This document shows, piece by piece, positions 32,234 through 40,401 of a DNA stretch of 45,673 bases (position 1 is the stretch's first letter; each line of letters starts with the position of its first letter). The notes under the pieces are model-generated. The model saw nothing but the letters and a program-made list of their open reading frames with translations. It did not search any database and was not told where the DNA came from. Made by a program: the position numbers and the translations under genes. The DNA is from Cyclobacteriaceae bacterium. GTDB lineage: Bacteria > Bacteroidota > Bacteroidia > Cytophagales > Cyclobacteriaceae. The stretch is from positions 1 to 45,673 of the forward strand of contig JAEUUE010000176.1 of assembly GCA_016787605.1 (NCBI GenBank), given 5' to 3'.

Positions 32234-33250
32234 ATGGACATCATGGCAGTAACGTCAGCCTTCCGGTTTTCTAACGCCCCCGAACCTCATCGCACGCGCA
32301 CCCGTGAAATCATGGTCAAACACCCGCAGGTGAAGACCCTGATCAGCAAAAACCCCATGACCTTCGTCGCCATCCTGGGCCTGGTAGGCGGAATGATTGC
32401 CGGCGCGTGGCTGGTGCGAGACGCCTCCTGGTGGATCGTGGTGCTGGCTGCCTACTTCGGAGGCGCATTTGCCAACCATGCTCTGTTTGTGATGATTCAT
32501 GAATGCACGCATCATCTTCTTTTCAAGAATAAATCACTGAACCAGGCCTCGGCCATCCTGGCGAACCTGCCGCATATGCTGCCCAGCGCCATTTCCTTTG
32601 CGCGCTACCATATCAAGCATCACGCCTTCCAGGGAGTGCATGAGCTGGATGCCGACCTTCCGGATTATTGGGAAGCCCGGCTCATCAATCATTCGGTTTT
32701 CGGAAAGGCCCTGTGGCTACTTTTCTTCCCGATCTTCCAGGCGATCCGCACCGTACGGCTGCGCGAAATCAAGCCGGTGGACGGATGGATCGTGGCGAAC
32801 TGGATAGCCCAGATTGTATTCGACGTCGCCATCTGGATGCTGCTGGGTCCCAAGGCATTCTTCTTCCTCCTCTTCAGTTTCTTTTTTTCTGTGGGGCTGC
32901 ATCCCCTCGGCGCCCGCTGGATCCAGGAGCACTACCTCACCCTGGATGAAAAGCAGGAGACGTACAGTTACTACGGTCCCCTGAATGTGGTCGCCTTCAA
33001 CGTGGGTTACCACAATGAGCATCACGATTTCCCTTCCATTCCCTGGAATAGATTACCCGATCTCAAGAAAGAGGCCCCGGAGTACTATGACACCTTGAAG
33101 TACCACACTTCGTGGACCCGGCTCTTCTTCCGCTTTCTCTTCGACCGCAACATCTCCCTGTACAGCCGGATTGTCCGACAGGAGCGCGGCAAAGTAGCGC
33201 TGAACGACGAGTCGAAGCCCGACACCGAGTTGGCGGCCACAAAAGCATAA
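32234..33250 (+). CDS. Sphingolipid delta(4)-desaturase-like fatty acid desaturase (DEGS1-like)
   Basis: A 338-residue di-iron membrane desaturase with four to six hydrophobic segments. Histidine boxes are HECTH (89-93), HIKHH (126-130) and HNEHH (260-264), in nearly the spacing of human DEGS1. The N-terminal Lipid_DES-type segment RTREIMVKHPQVKTL (about 21-35) and the stretches ETYSYYGPLNVVAFNVGYHN (242-261) and HDFPSIPWNRLPDL match DEGS1 closely. DEGS1 converts dihydroceramide to ceramide. The product is an inner-membrane enzyme needing a reductase, not encoded nearby. A bacterial ceramide or other lipid substrate is inferred. ATG 32243 is an alternative start. The next gene starts 5 bases after its stop. 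Confidence 0.9.
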   Translation: MDIMAVTSAFRFSNAPEPHRTRTREIMVKHPQVKTLISKNPMTFVAILGLVGGMIAGAWLVRDASWWIVVLAAYFGGAFANHALFVMIHECTHHLLFKNKSLNQASAILANLPHMLPSAISFARYHIKHHAFQGVHELDADLPDYWEARLINHSVFGKALWLLFFPIFQAIRTVRLREIKPVDGWIVANWIAQIVFDVAIWMLLGPKAFFFLLFSFFFSVGLHPLGARWIQEHYLTLDEKQETYSYYGPLNVVAFNVGYHNEHHDFPSIPWNRLPDLKKEAPEYYDTLKYHTSWTRLFFRFLFDRNISLYSRIVRQERGKVALNDESKPDTELAATKA

Positions 33251-33255
33251 GTAAG

Positions 33256-33684
33256 ATGGCGCGTTGGCTGGCCTTGGGACTTCTCTGCTTCATGCCCCTT
33301 GCGGCCCTGGCCCAGTCTTCGGACGAGCAGTTTATCCTTGACCTTTCACGGCGTAAGTTTGACTGGCTGATACGCGGAAACGCCGACTCCCTGGATCGCG
33401 TTCTCGACGAACGCCTGGAGTACATTCACTCCAACGGCTGGGTGCAGACGCGTTCCGAGGTCTTGGCCGACATGAAGAGCGGCAAATTGGTCTACCAGCA
33501 AGTTTCCATCAAGTCGGCTTCCGTGCGCCGATATGGGCAAACGGCTGTAGTGACCGGCCTGGGGACATTCGAAGGCATCAATTCCGGGACACCGTTCAAG
33601 CTTGATTTGCGCTACACTGAAGTCTACGTCCTCTCCGGCAATCGTTGGAAATTGGTTTCGAGGCACTCAAACCGAATGCCTTAG
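33256..33684 (+). CDS. Exported NTF2/SnoaL-like (DUF4440-type) protein
   Basis: From ATG 33256 the product is 142 residues with a signal peptide (cleavage near ALAQS, residue 20). The mature part has the cone-shaped fold's pattern: an N-terminal helix (FILDLSRRKFDWLIRGNADSL), LDERLEYIHSNGWVQTRSEVLADMKSGKL, then beta strands ending RWKLVSRHSNRMP. The fold binds small hydrophobic ligands or acts as a simple enzyme, but no catalytic residues can be named. It begins 5 bases after the desaturase and is almost surely co-transcribed, so a link to the desaturase's lipid is possible. A far-upstream in-frame start overlapping the desaturase is rejected. Confidence 0.85.
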   Translation: MARWLALGLLCFMPLAALAQSSDEQFILDLSRRKFDWLIRGNADSLDRVLDERLEYIHSNGWVQTRSEVLADMKSGKLVYQQVSIKSASVRRYGQTAVVTGLGTFEGINSGTPFKLDLRYTEVYVLSGNRWKLVSRHSNRMP

Positions 33685-33796
33685 TTCTCTCCTGGTCCTC
33701 CCTGCCTCAAGGGCTTCTCATGTAAGGTTTTAAGCCAAAATACAGTATATTTATTGGTGGAGGGTCCTAATATTGTATCCAAACTAACCACCCATC

Positions 33797-34681
33797 ATGA
33801 AGACTATTGTCTTATTTTTTTTCATGCTCGGTACTTTTGGAGCTTCGATAGCTCAGACCGATGGCGCAGAACCTGACAATTACATTGTGGTGATCGGCGC
33901 ATTTTCGAACCCGGATAACGCAAACCGCTTCGTGAAGCTCAGCAAGAAGTACAAGGTGGAGGCCAAATCGGAGTTCAACAAGATCCGCAGCCTCTACTAT
34001 GTCTATGTGCTGCAGACTGGCGATAAGACCTCAGCAGTAATTGAGGCGGAACGACTGCGCGAGGAGACCCCGATGAAAGACACGTGGGTGTACAACGGCA
34101 CGTTGGGTGATGTATTGGTCCGGGTTCCTGAACCGGAGCCGGCTCCGGTTCAATCGGCGCCCGTGGAGGAAGTGAAGGTGGTGACCCCGGAGCCCACGCC
34201 TCCTCCCGTGAAGACGGAAGAGGAGAAGATCAAGGAAGCGGTTGAAGGCAAGTCCAAAGTCCTGAAGCGGGGCGAGATGGAGACCTTGCACCATCTCTAT
34301 TTCTTTCGTGACGCAGCCATCCTTCGGCCCGAGTCCAAGTACGAGGTGGATCGCCTCGTCGAACTGCTCAAGTCGCATCCCAATGAAACCATCCGGATTC
34401 ATGGTCATACCAACGGCAACGACAAGGGGCCGATTATCCGGCTCCCGGAGGGTTCAAAAGATTTCTTTTCCATGGACAACGCCGTTCAGGACTACGGCTC
34501 TGCGGTGAAACTTTCCGAGTTGCGCGCCCTGGTAATTCGCGATTACCTGGTGGCCAACGGCATTGATGCCAAACGGATGAAGATCAAAGCCTGGGGCGGA
34601 AAGAAGCCCCTGTACGAGGTGGATGACGACAAGGCCGAAGCAAACGTACGGGTAGAGATCGAGGTATTGCACCCGGAATAG
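33797..34681 (+). CDS. Exported SPOR-OmpA protein, shorter paralogue
   Basis: A 294-residue periplasmic or outer-membrane-associated protein. Signal peptide 1-20 (ends SIAQ); SPOR-like domain about 28-105 (YIVVIGAFSNPDNANRFVK, YYVYVLQTGDKTSAVIEAERL); Pro/Glu-rich linker about 110-145; OmpA-like peptidoglycan-binding domain about 170-292 (HLYFFRDAAILRPESKYEVD, IRIHGHTNGN, ELRALVIRDYLVANGID, RVEIEVL). SPOR domains bind denuded glycan at division sites and OmpA domains bind diaminopimelate in peptidoglycan, so it is a cell-wall anchor. The OmpA domain holds an extra loop (about 212-235). It forms a tandem pair with the gene at 34792. Confidence 0.9.
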   Translation: MKTIVLFFFMLGTFGASIAQTDGAEPDNYIVVIGAFSNPDNANRFVKLSKKYKVEAKSEFNKIRSLYYVYVLQTGDKTSAVIEAERLREETPMKDTWVYNGTLGDVLVRVPEPEPAPVQSAPVEEVKVVTPEPTPPPVKTEEEKIKEAVEGKSKVLKRGEMETLHHLYFFRDAAILRPESKYEVDRLVELLKSHPNETIRIHGHTNGNDKGPIIRLPEGSKDFFSMDNAVQDYGSAVKLSELRALVIRDYLVANGIDAKRMKIKAWGGKKPLYEVDDDKAEANVRVEIEVLHPE

Positions 34682-34791
34682 CCACTGCGCGGTTACCCTT
34701 AAGCAGTCTGTCAGATTCAGTATACCCCGCCACGGGTGTGGCGTTTGAGGGTATTTTGCTATCTTCGAAGATTACTATCGTGCTTTCCTAT

Positions 34792-35994
34792 ATGAAGGTC
34801 TTGATCCGCCGCCTGCCCGTTATCCTGTTCCTGGTAATTTCAACGCCCGTCGCCCTGTTTGCCCAGGAGGATGAATATTACGTCACCATTGGCGTCTTTG
34901 CTGTTCACAACAACGCGATCCGGTTTACGGCCAAAGCCAACAAGGCGGGCTTCAATGCCCAATATGCCATTAACCCCAAGCGCAATCTGTATTACGTGTA
35001 CTTGCTTGAATCAACGGATCGTCGTAAGGCGGTTAGTTTCATGATGAAAGTTCGGGCGGAATCAGATTATAAGGACGCGTGGATTTTCTTTGGCCGTCTG
35101 GGGACCGATGCGCCCGCCGAAGTGAAGACCACTCCGGCTCCAACCCCGGCAGAGAAGACGGAGGTGACCCCCGTAGTGGTAGCCCCCATTGTGGTGGAAG
35201 AGACGAAGACAGAAACGGCTCCCGTGGCCCCTGCTCCAGCTAAAGCAGATAGCGTGGTGGCAGCCAAGCCGCCGGTCAAGCGGGTGGTGAAGGGCAAACT
35301 CTTCACCTTCAAATTCATCAATGCCGATAACGGAAACGAAATCCGGGGTGAGATTCACTTTTCCGAGTCCAAGAAAGCCACCCAATACCAGGCTTTCAAA
35401 GCCGACGAGGCGATCGACTTGCTCGCACCGAAAAACCCGGCCGGCATCTACTACATCACCACCATCGCGCCGGGTTATAAGCCCATCACCACGCAATTCA
35501 ATTACAAGGATCCTGTGCCGGTATCTTCAGGAACCGGACCGGAGGGAGAGTTGATCATTCCGCTCAGTCTTGAGCGCGCCAAGCGGGGCGACTACATCGA
35601 ATTTACCAACGTCAGCTTTTACCGGAATTCCGTGGTACTGCACCCGCAATCAGAAATTGAACTGCTGGGGCTCGCCGATTTGATGAAGGAACACAAGGAT
35701 TATAAAGTCAAGGTGCACGGTCACTGCAATGGCACGGAGTCACGGGACATCATCACACTGGGTACCAGTACCAAATTCTTTGCGAGCGATCCCGGCAATC
35801 AGAAAAAGAGAGCGAGCGACAAGGAGCTGACGACGCTCAGGGCGGAAGCCGTGAAGAGCTACCTCGTCTCCCAGGGCGTGGAAGCCGACCGCATCAGCGT
35901 AAAAGGTGAAGGAGGCAAACTGATGATTTACCCCCAAAACAGCGTCTACGCCAACTACAACGATCGCGTGGAAGTGGAGATCACCCGCCACTGA
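34792..35994 (+). CDS. Exported SPOR-OmpA protein with extra middle domain, longer paralogue
   Basis: From ATG 34792 the product is 400 residues: signal peptide to about residue 23 (ALFAQ), SPOR-like domain about 26-100 (YYVTIGVFAVHNNAIRFTAKA, NLYYVYLLESTDRRKAVSFM), a Pro/Ala/Val-rich linker about 110-170, a beta-sandwich-like middle domain about 175-280 (GKLFTFKFINADNGNEIRGEI, GIYYITTIAPGYKPI, resembling carboxypeptidase-regulatory or Peg-type modules) and a C-terminal OmpA domain about 285-400. It is a paralogue of the preceding gene that keeps the same loop in the OmpA part. The start at 34738 would add residues before the signal peptide and is rejected. Confidence 0.9.
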   Translation: MKVLIRRLPVILFLVISTPVALFAQEDEYYVTIGVFAVHNNAIRFTAKANKAGFNAQYAINPKRNLYYVYLLESTDRRKAVSFMMKVRAESDYKDAWIFFGRLGTDAPAEVKTTPAPTPAEKTEVTPVVVAPIVVEETKTETAPVAPAPAKADSVVAAKPPVKRVVKGKLFTFKFINADNGNEIRGEIHFSESKKATQYQAFKADEAIDLLAPKNPAGIYYITTIAPGYKPITTQFNYKDPVPVSSGTGPEGELIIPLSLERAKRGDYIEFTNVSFYRNSVVLHPQSEIELLGLADLMKEHKDYKVKVHGHCNGTESRDIITLGTSTKFFASDPGNQKKRASDKELTTLRAEAVKSYLVSQGVEADRISVKGEGGKLMIYPQNSVYANYNDRVEVEITRH

Positions 35995-36000
35995 CCGGGG

Positions 36001-37371
36001 TCACTGCGTCATGGCTTTCAGGATGTCGTGCTGGGTGATGATGTGCACCCGCTCCTGATCATCGCGTACCAATACGGCCTTATTGTTCCGGTTGAGCATG
36101 GAGGAGAGGACATCGAGCGTGGTGTCCTGCGCGACAAACTGCATGGGCTTGTCCATCAAATCAGAGACACGGCTTTCCGTCGCCCTGGGATCGGTGATGA
36201 TCTTTTCCAACAGGCTTGACGAGGCGATGCTGCCCACGAATTCGCCGTTATCTACCACGGGCACCTGGTCGATGCCTTGCTGATTCATGATGCGTATGGC
36301 GTCGCCGATCAGGGCATTGCGTTCCACGGTGAAGAGGCCCCCTTTGTCCTTGCGTTTGCTGAGGATATCACGTGCGGAGGCGAAAGCGCGCTCTTCCAGG
36401 AAACCGTGATCCTTCATCCAGTTGTCATTATACACCTTGTTCAGGTATCGGGTTCCGTGATCGGGAAGCAAGACCACCATGACGTCGTCTTTCTTGAGGT
36501 GGGTGCGTGCATACTCGAGCGCGCCATGAATGGCCGACCCGCTGCTCCAGCCTACGAAGAGACCCTCTTCACGGCTTAGCCGGCGGGCGGCAATGGCCCC
36601 GTCCTTATCGGTCACCTTGATGAATTGATCGATCACGTCGAAGTCGACGTTCTTCGGCAGGATGTCCTCTCCGAAGCCTTCCGTGAGGTACGGATAGATT
36701 TCGTTTTTGTCGAATATGCCGGTCTCCTTATACTTCTTAAAGACCGAGCCGTAGGTATCTATGCCTACGGTGACCAGGTTGGGATTCTTCTCTTTCAGGA
36801 AACGGGCCGTTCCGCACATCGATCCCCCGGTACCTACGGTCGCCACATAGTGGGTGATCTTTCCGCCGGTTTGCTGCCAGATTTCGGGCCCCGTAGTTTC
36901 ATAATGGGCCTTGGCATTGGACGGGTTGTCGTACTGGTTAGGGTAGTAAGAGTTCGGGATCTCCTTGTTGAGTTTGCGGGCGACCGAGTAGTAGGATCGG
37001 GGATCGTCGGGCTCCACGTTGGTCGGGCACACGACCACTTCAGCGCCTACTGCCTTGAGGATATTGATTTTTTCCTGTGATTGCTTGTCGGCCATGGTGA
37101 AGATGCAGCGATAGCCTTTGGCCACCGCCGTAAGGGCCAGGCCCATCCCGGTATTTCCGGAGGTTCCTTCAATGATGGTGCCCCCGGGCTTGAGGAGGCC
37201 CGCTTTTTCCGCGTCTTCAATCATTTTGATCGCCATCCGGTCTTTCGTGCTGTTGCCGGGGTTGAAGTATTCGACTTTGGCAAGAATAGTTCCCGGGATG
37301 CCCTTGGCGATGCGATTCAGGCGTACCATGGGCGTGTTGCCGATGGTCTCAACGATGGAATTGTAAATCAT
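36001..37371 (-). CDS. Cystathionine beta-synthase with C-terminal CBS pair
   Basis: A 456-residue PLP enzyme of the tryptophan synthase beta family. The PLP lysine is in NPGNSTKDR (about 38-46), EGTSGNTGMGLAL (about 69-81) is the substrate loop and VGTGGSMCGT (about 179-188) binds the phosphate. A CBS pair follows (about 340-455: GDAIRIMNQQGIDQVPVVDNGEFVG and DVLSSMLNRNNKAVLVRDD). It condenses serine with homocysteine to cystathionine; cysteine synthase activity is possible, but the CBS pair favours cystathionine beta-synthase. A perfect TACCTTTG lies 5 bases before ATG 37371. The gene stands alone and converges on the SPOR-OmpA gene. Confidence 0.93.
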   Translation of the reverse strand: MIYNSIVETIGNTPMVRLNRIAKGIPGTILAKVEYFNPGNSTKDRMAIKMIEDAEKAGLLKPGGTIIEGTSGNTGMGLALTAVAKGYRCIFTMADKQSQEKINILKAVGAEVVVCPTNVEPDDPRSYYSVARKLNKEIPNSYYPNQYDNPSNAKAHYETTGPEIWQQTGGKITHYVATVGTGGSMCGTARFLKEKNPNLVTVGIDTYGSVFKKYKETGIFDKNEIYPYLTEGFGEDILPKNVDFDVIDQFIKVTDKDGAIAARRLSREEGLFVGWSSGSAIHGALEYARTHLKKDDVMVVLLPDHGTRYLNKVYNDNWMKDHGFLEERAFASARDILSKRKDKGGLFTVERNALIGDAIRIMNQQGIDQVPVVDNGEFVGSIASSSLLEKIITDPRATESRVSDLMDKPMQFVAQDTTLDVLSSMLNRNNKAVLVRDDQERVHIITQHDILKAMTQ

Positions 37372-37376
37372 GCCGG

Positions 37377-37384
37377 CAAAGGTA
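37377..37384 (-). promoter_or_regulatory. -7 element of a leaderless promoter for cystathionine beta-synthase
   Basis: TACCTTTG matches TAnnTTTG perfectly and ends 5 bases before the ATG at 37371, the same arrangement as at 27726-27733. Confidence 0.5.
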
Positions 37385-37403
37385 AGAAACTCCGCCGAGG
37401 AGA

Positions 37404-38330
37404 TCAGGACGCGGTGCCCGCGAGCAGGTACATGACGGCCATCCGAACCGCCACGCCGTTTTCCACCTGGTCGAGGATGATGGAATGCCGGGAGTCAGCC
37501 GCATCGCTGCTCAATTCCACGCCGCGGTTGATGGGGCCCGGATGCATAAGCACGATGGGTTTCTTCAGCGCATCGAGCCGCTCGCGCGTGATGCCGTAGT
37601 ACAGCGAATATTCCCGGAGCGACGGAAAGTACTTCAGTTGCTGGCGCTCCAGCTGGATGCGGAGTACGTTGGCCACATCGCACCAGGCCAGTGTTTTTTG
37701 AAGATCAAGCTCCACGTTTACGCCCAGTTTGGAGATGTACTTGGGAAGAAGCGTGGGAGGTCCGCAAACCGTTACCTGGGCGCCCAGCTTGTTGAGCGCG
37801 AAGATGTTGGACAAGGCTACGCGGGAATGAAGAATGTCTCCGATAATAGCCACCTTTTTTCCCTTGACGCCATTGAGTTTCTCGCGAATGGAAAAAGCGT
37901 CAAGGAGCGCCTGCGTAGGGTGCTCATGGGTGCCGTCGCCGGCATTGATGATATTGGCCTTGATGTGCCGGGACAGGAAATGGGGGGCTCCTGCGCTGGC
38001 ATGCCGCATGACAATCATGTCGACTTTCATGGCCAGGATGTTGTTGACGGTATCGAGCAGGGTTTCGCCTTTCTTCACCGAGCTGGTCGAGGCTGAAAAG
38101 TTGATCACGTCGGCCGAAAGTCGCTTCTGGGCCAACTCGAACGACAACCGCGTCCGCGTTGAGTTTTCAAAGAATACGTTGGCGATGGTCACATCGCGCA
38201 GCGAAGGTACTTTCTTGATTGGGCGGTTAATGACTTCTTTGAAGTTGTCAGCCGTTTCAAAAATGAGTTCAATATCCCGGAGGGTGATGTTCTTGATGCC
38301 CAGCAGGTGGGGTTGACTCAGGCGCGGCAT
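37404..38330 (-). CDS. pyrB: Aspartate carbamoyltransferase catalytic subunit
   Basis: A 308-residue enzyme joining carbamoyl phosphate and aspartate in pyrimidine synthesis. The carbamoyl phosphate motif FFENSTRTRLSFE is at about 53-65, and HPTQALLDAFSIRE (about 136-149) and MHPGPINRGVEL (about 265-276) are the other active-site segments. It begins 4 bases after pyrR on the same strand. No pyrI regulatory subunit gene lies beside it. The last codon is followed by the CBS gene promoter region. Confidence 0.96.
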   Translation of the reverse strand: MPRLSQPHLLGIKNITLRDIELIFETADNFKEVINRPIKKVPSLRDVTIANVFFENSTRTRLSFELAQKRLSADVINFSASTSSVKKGETLLDTVNNILAMKVDMIVMRHASAGAPHFLSRHIKANIINAGDGTHEHPTQALLDAFSIREKLNGVKGKKVAIIGDILHSRVALSNIFALNKLGAQVTVCGPPTLLPKYISKLGVNVELDLQKTLAWCDVANVLRIQLERQQLKYFPSLREYSLYYGITRERLDALKKPIVLMHPGPINRGVELSSDAADSRHSIILDQVENGVAVRMAVMYLLAGTAS

Positions 38331-38334
38331 AACG

Positions 38335-38874
38335 TCATTCTTTATTGATCAGCCAGATTCGGTTATGTTGATGTTCGGTATCCAGCTCAACCAGCACTTT
38401 TTGCGTGTCGAGCGTATTGACGTATTGGCCGACGTAATCGGCCGCAATGGGAAGCTCGCGGGTGCGTTTACGGTCGATCAGCACCAGCAACTCGACTTTT
38501 TCGGGCCTTCCGAAAGCCATCATCGCGTCGAGTGCGGCGCGCACGGTTCTCCCGGTATAGAGCACATCATCGATGAGCACCACATTCTTGCCCTCGATGA
38601 GAAAAGGCACGCGGGTTTCGCTGGCCTTGGGGGGCTCTTCGCGCCGGCGGAAATCGTCGCGATGAAACGTGGCATCGAGGTATCCCAGGGGGATCTCTTT
38701 CCCGCTGGCTTTGGACAGATTTTCACGGATACGCTCGGCGAGGAAGATGCCCCGGGGCTGAAGGCCGAGAAGTACAGTTTGACTGAAGTCGGCGTGGTTT
38801 TCGATCAATTCCTGACAAAGGCGGTCGATCGTCACGCGAAGAAGATCGGAGTCAAGAATGAGTTTTTTCTGCAT
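38335..38874 (-). CDS. pyrR: PyrR: pyr regulator / uracil phosphoribosyltransferase
   Basis: A 179-residue type I phosphoribosyltransferase fold. The PRPP-binding motif is VVLIDDVLYTGRTVRAALD (about 97-115), and GLQPRGIFLAERI and LIDRKRTRELPI are PyrR features. PyrR binds pyr leader RNA in Bacillus and also has UPRTase activity. It leads a two-gene unit with pyrB. The promoter box TATATTTG ends only 10 bases before the ATG, leaving no room for the classical PyrR-binding loop upstream of pyrR, so here either the enzyme role dominates or the RNA target lies elsewhere. Confidence 0.94.
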   Translation of the reverse strand: MQKKLILDSDLLRVTIDRLCQELIENHADFSQTVLLGLQPRGIFLAERIRENLSKASGKEIPLGYLDATFHRDDFRRREEPPKASETRVPFLIEGKNVVLIDDVLYTGRTVRAALDAMMAFGRPEKVELLVLIDRKRTRELPIAADYVGQYVNTLDTQKVLVELDTEHQHNRIWLINKE

Positions 38875-38884
38875 GCCTCGGCCG

Positions 38885-38892
38885 CAAATATA
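38885..38892 (-). promoter_or_regulatory. -7 element of the pyrR-pyrB promoter
   Basis: TATATTTG, a perfect TAnnTTTG match, 10 bases before the pyrR ATG. No clear -33 TTTG. The implied leader of a few bases excludes a leader-RNA attenuator. Confidence 0.55.
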
Positions 38893-38919
38893 GCGGTTTC
38901 CGCACCATGCCGTAAGGGT

Positions 38920-40401
38920 TCAGCGGTAAGTAATTTTGTGAATGAAGAACACCTGCCGATAACCTCCCCGGCGGCCTTTCAGGCTTTGCGTCCCTGAAGC
39001 GTAGAAGTAATCGCCGTACCAGGCATCCAGTTTCTCCGTGTTCTCCTCTTCCCGGTCCAATTCTTCATGGTCGGCCCCTGTTCGGATTTTCTCCGTGGTT
39101 TTTCCCTCCAGTACCTGGTCGTTGAGGATAATCTTGGTTCGGACCACATTGTCGAAGAGGTACATCAGCAGGATTTTGTCCTTGTCCGGCTGGACCCTGA
39201 CAAACTGCTGCAGTTGATAGGTCTTCACGTCGTTGATCTCAAAGCTGTTATCCCAGGCCAAAGCCGCGTCCTTGCGGAAGGCAATGACGACGGCGTGGGT
39301 GTATTTGTAGCCGTCGAATATCCGCTCCTGTCGTGCCTGGGGATTGTAATTCTTGGGATATACGTAGTGCGGGTAAAAGGCTTCCCCGATCAGGAGAAAC
39401 TCATTGTTGTAGTCGATCAGGTCGTGAACCAGCAGCCGGTAATTGAATTTGATCTTTTTGCCCTTGATGGTCTTTCGTTCTATCCGTTCCTTCACCCGTT
39501 GCTGCTGGCGGGCGCGCATGTAGCTGAAGAAGTTCTTCAGTTCCGCGAAGTTGTAGTACTTGATCGAGTAGGTTCCCCCGGCGTCCACCAGGGCCACGAA
39601 AACTCCCCGCGAATATTCGGTAAACCGGCCATAAATGCCGGCTACCAGATGGCGGCCGTCGGGCAGTTTTATGGAGCGGCCAAACAGCAGGTGCTTGTCT
39701 TCATCGGGTTGCAGAATCGTTGTCCGCAGGAGTTCGCCCTGGGCGTCATACGTGCGAATCCACAACGCCCGCCTCTTTTCGAAGTTTCTGGCGCTGACCA
39801 CAATGTCGGTGGTCCCGTCCCCGTTGAGTTTGATCTGGTCCAATTCTCCGGGGGAGTTGAAGAAACCGGGCAGGATGCGGGCGCTTTGCTGTTCGAAACT
39901 GTACTGCAGCACCAGCGGCCGGCTGTTGAAGTATCCACCGATCAGCGCTGATTTTCCCGTGAGGACAAATTCAGCCGGGTAAAAGGGAATAATGTTCTTG
40001 ACCGGGTAAGCCCGGTAGGAGCTGTTGGTTTGATTGATGGCCACGATCACGAAGTCCTTGCCGATGTAGCCCGGATCCTTCAGCAGCATGTAGAAGGTGT
40101 TGTTGGCCGATTTGGTCTGCACGACATCGAGTTTCTTGCTTACCGTGATGGATCCTTTCCATTGTTCCCGCAGCAACGTGTCCAGTTTGATGAGCTCGAA
40201 CTGATCATCCTTTTTTCCGATGGTCCGGCGGTAGATCATCATTCCGTGTATTCCGAGGCGCACGGCATTATAGCGGGGTTCGTTCCGTTCGAGGATGGGA
40301 ATCTCGTAGCGGGCAATTTGCTGAACCTGCGCCGTTGCCGGGAAGGAAAGCCCCAGCATCAGGATAAGCCGTACAGGGTTAGAAATCCAGCCGGTTGACA
40401 T
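38920..40401 (-). CDS. Exported protein of unknown function, paralogue B of a tandem pair
   Basis: From ATG 40401 the product is 493 residues with a signal peptide (MSTGWISNPVRLILMLGLSFPATAQ). I do not recognise the family. The mature part is a succession of beta segments (FELIKLDTLLREQW, TFYMLLKDPGYIGKDFVIVAIN, SALIGGYFNSRPLVLQYSF, ILPGFFNSPGELDQIKLNGD), suggesting a propeller or similar repeat fold, followed by a Lys/Arg-rich helical region (RARQQQRVKERIERKTIKG) and a C-terminal motif WYGDYFYASG. The same order of motifs appears in the upstream gene at 40379-41953. The start lies inside that gene's end (overlap of about 23 bases), so translation is probably coupled. ATG 40410 is an alternative. 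Confidence 0.8.
   Translation of the reverse strand: MSTGWISNPVRLILMLGLSFPATAQVQQIARYEIPILERNEPRYNAVRLGIHGMMIYRRTIGKKDDQFELIKLDTLLREQWKGSITVSKKLDVVQTKSANNTFYMLLKDPGYIGKDFVIVAINQTNSSYRAYPVKNIIPFYPAEFVLTGKSALIGGYFNSRPLVLQYSFEQQSARILPGFFNSPGELDQIKLNGDGTTDIVVSARNFEKRRALWIRTYDAQGELLRTTILQPDEDKHLLFGRSIKLPDGRHLVAGIYGRFTEYSRGVFVALVDAGGTYSIKYYNFAELKNFFSYMRARQQQRVKERIERKTIKGKKIKFNYRLLVHDLIDYNNEFLLIGEAFYPHYVYPKNYNPQARQERIFDGYKYTHAVVIAFRKDAALAWDNSFEINDVKTYQLQQFVRVQPDKDKILLMYLFDNVVRTKIILNDQVLEGKTTEKIRTGADHEELDREEENTEKLDAWYGDYFYASGTQSLKGRRGGYRQVFFIHKITYR

Noticed and set aside
39067-39951. Plus-strand open frame of 294 codons
   Set aside because: It is antisense to the exported paralogue B, which has a signal peptide, motifs shared with its paralogue and overlapping operon junctions.
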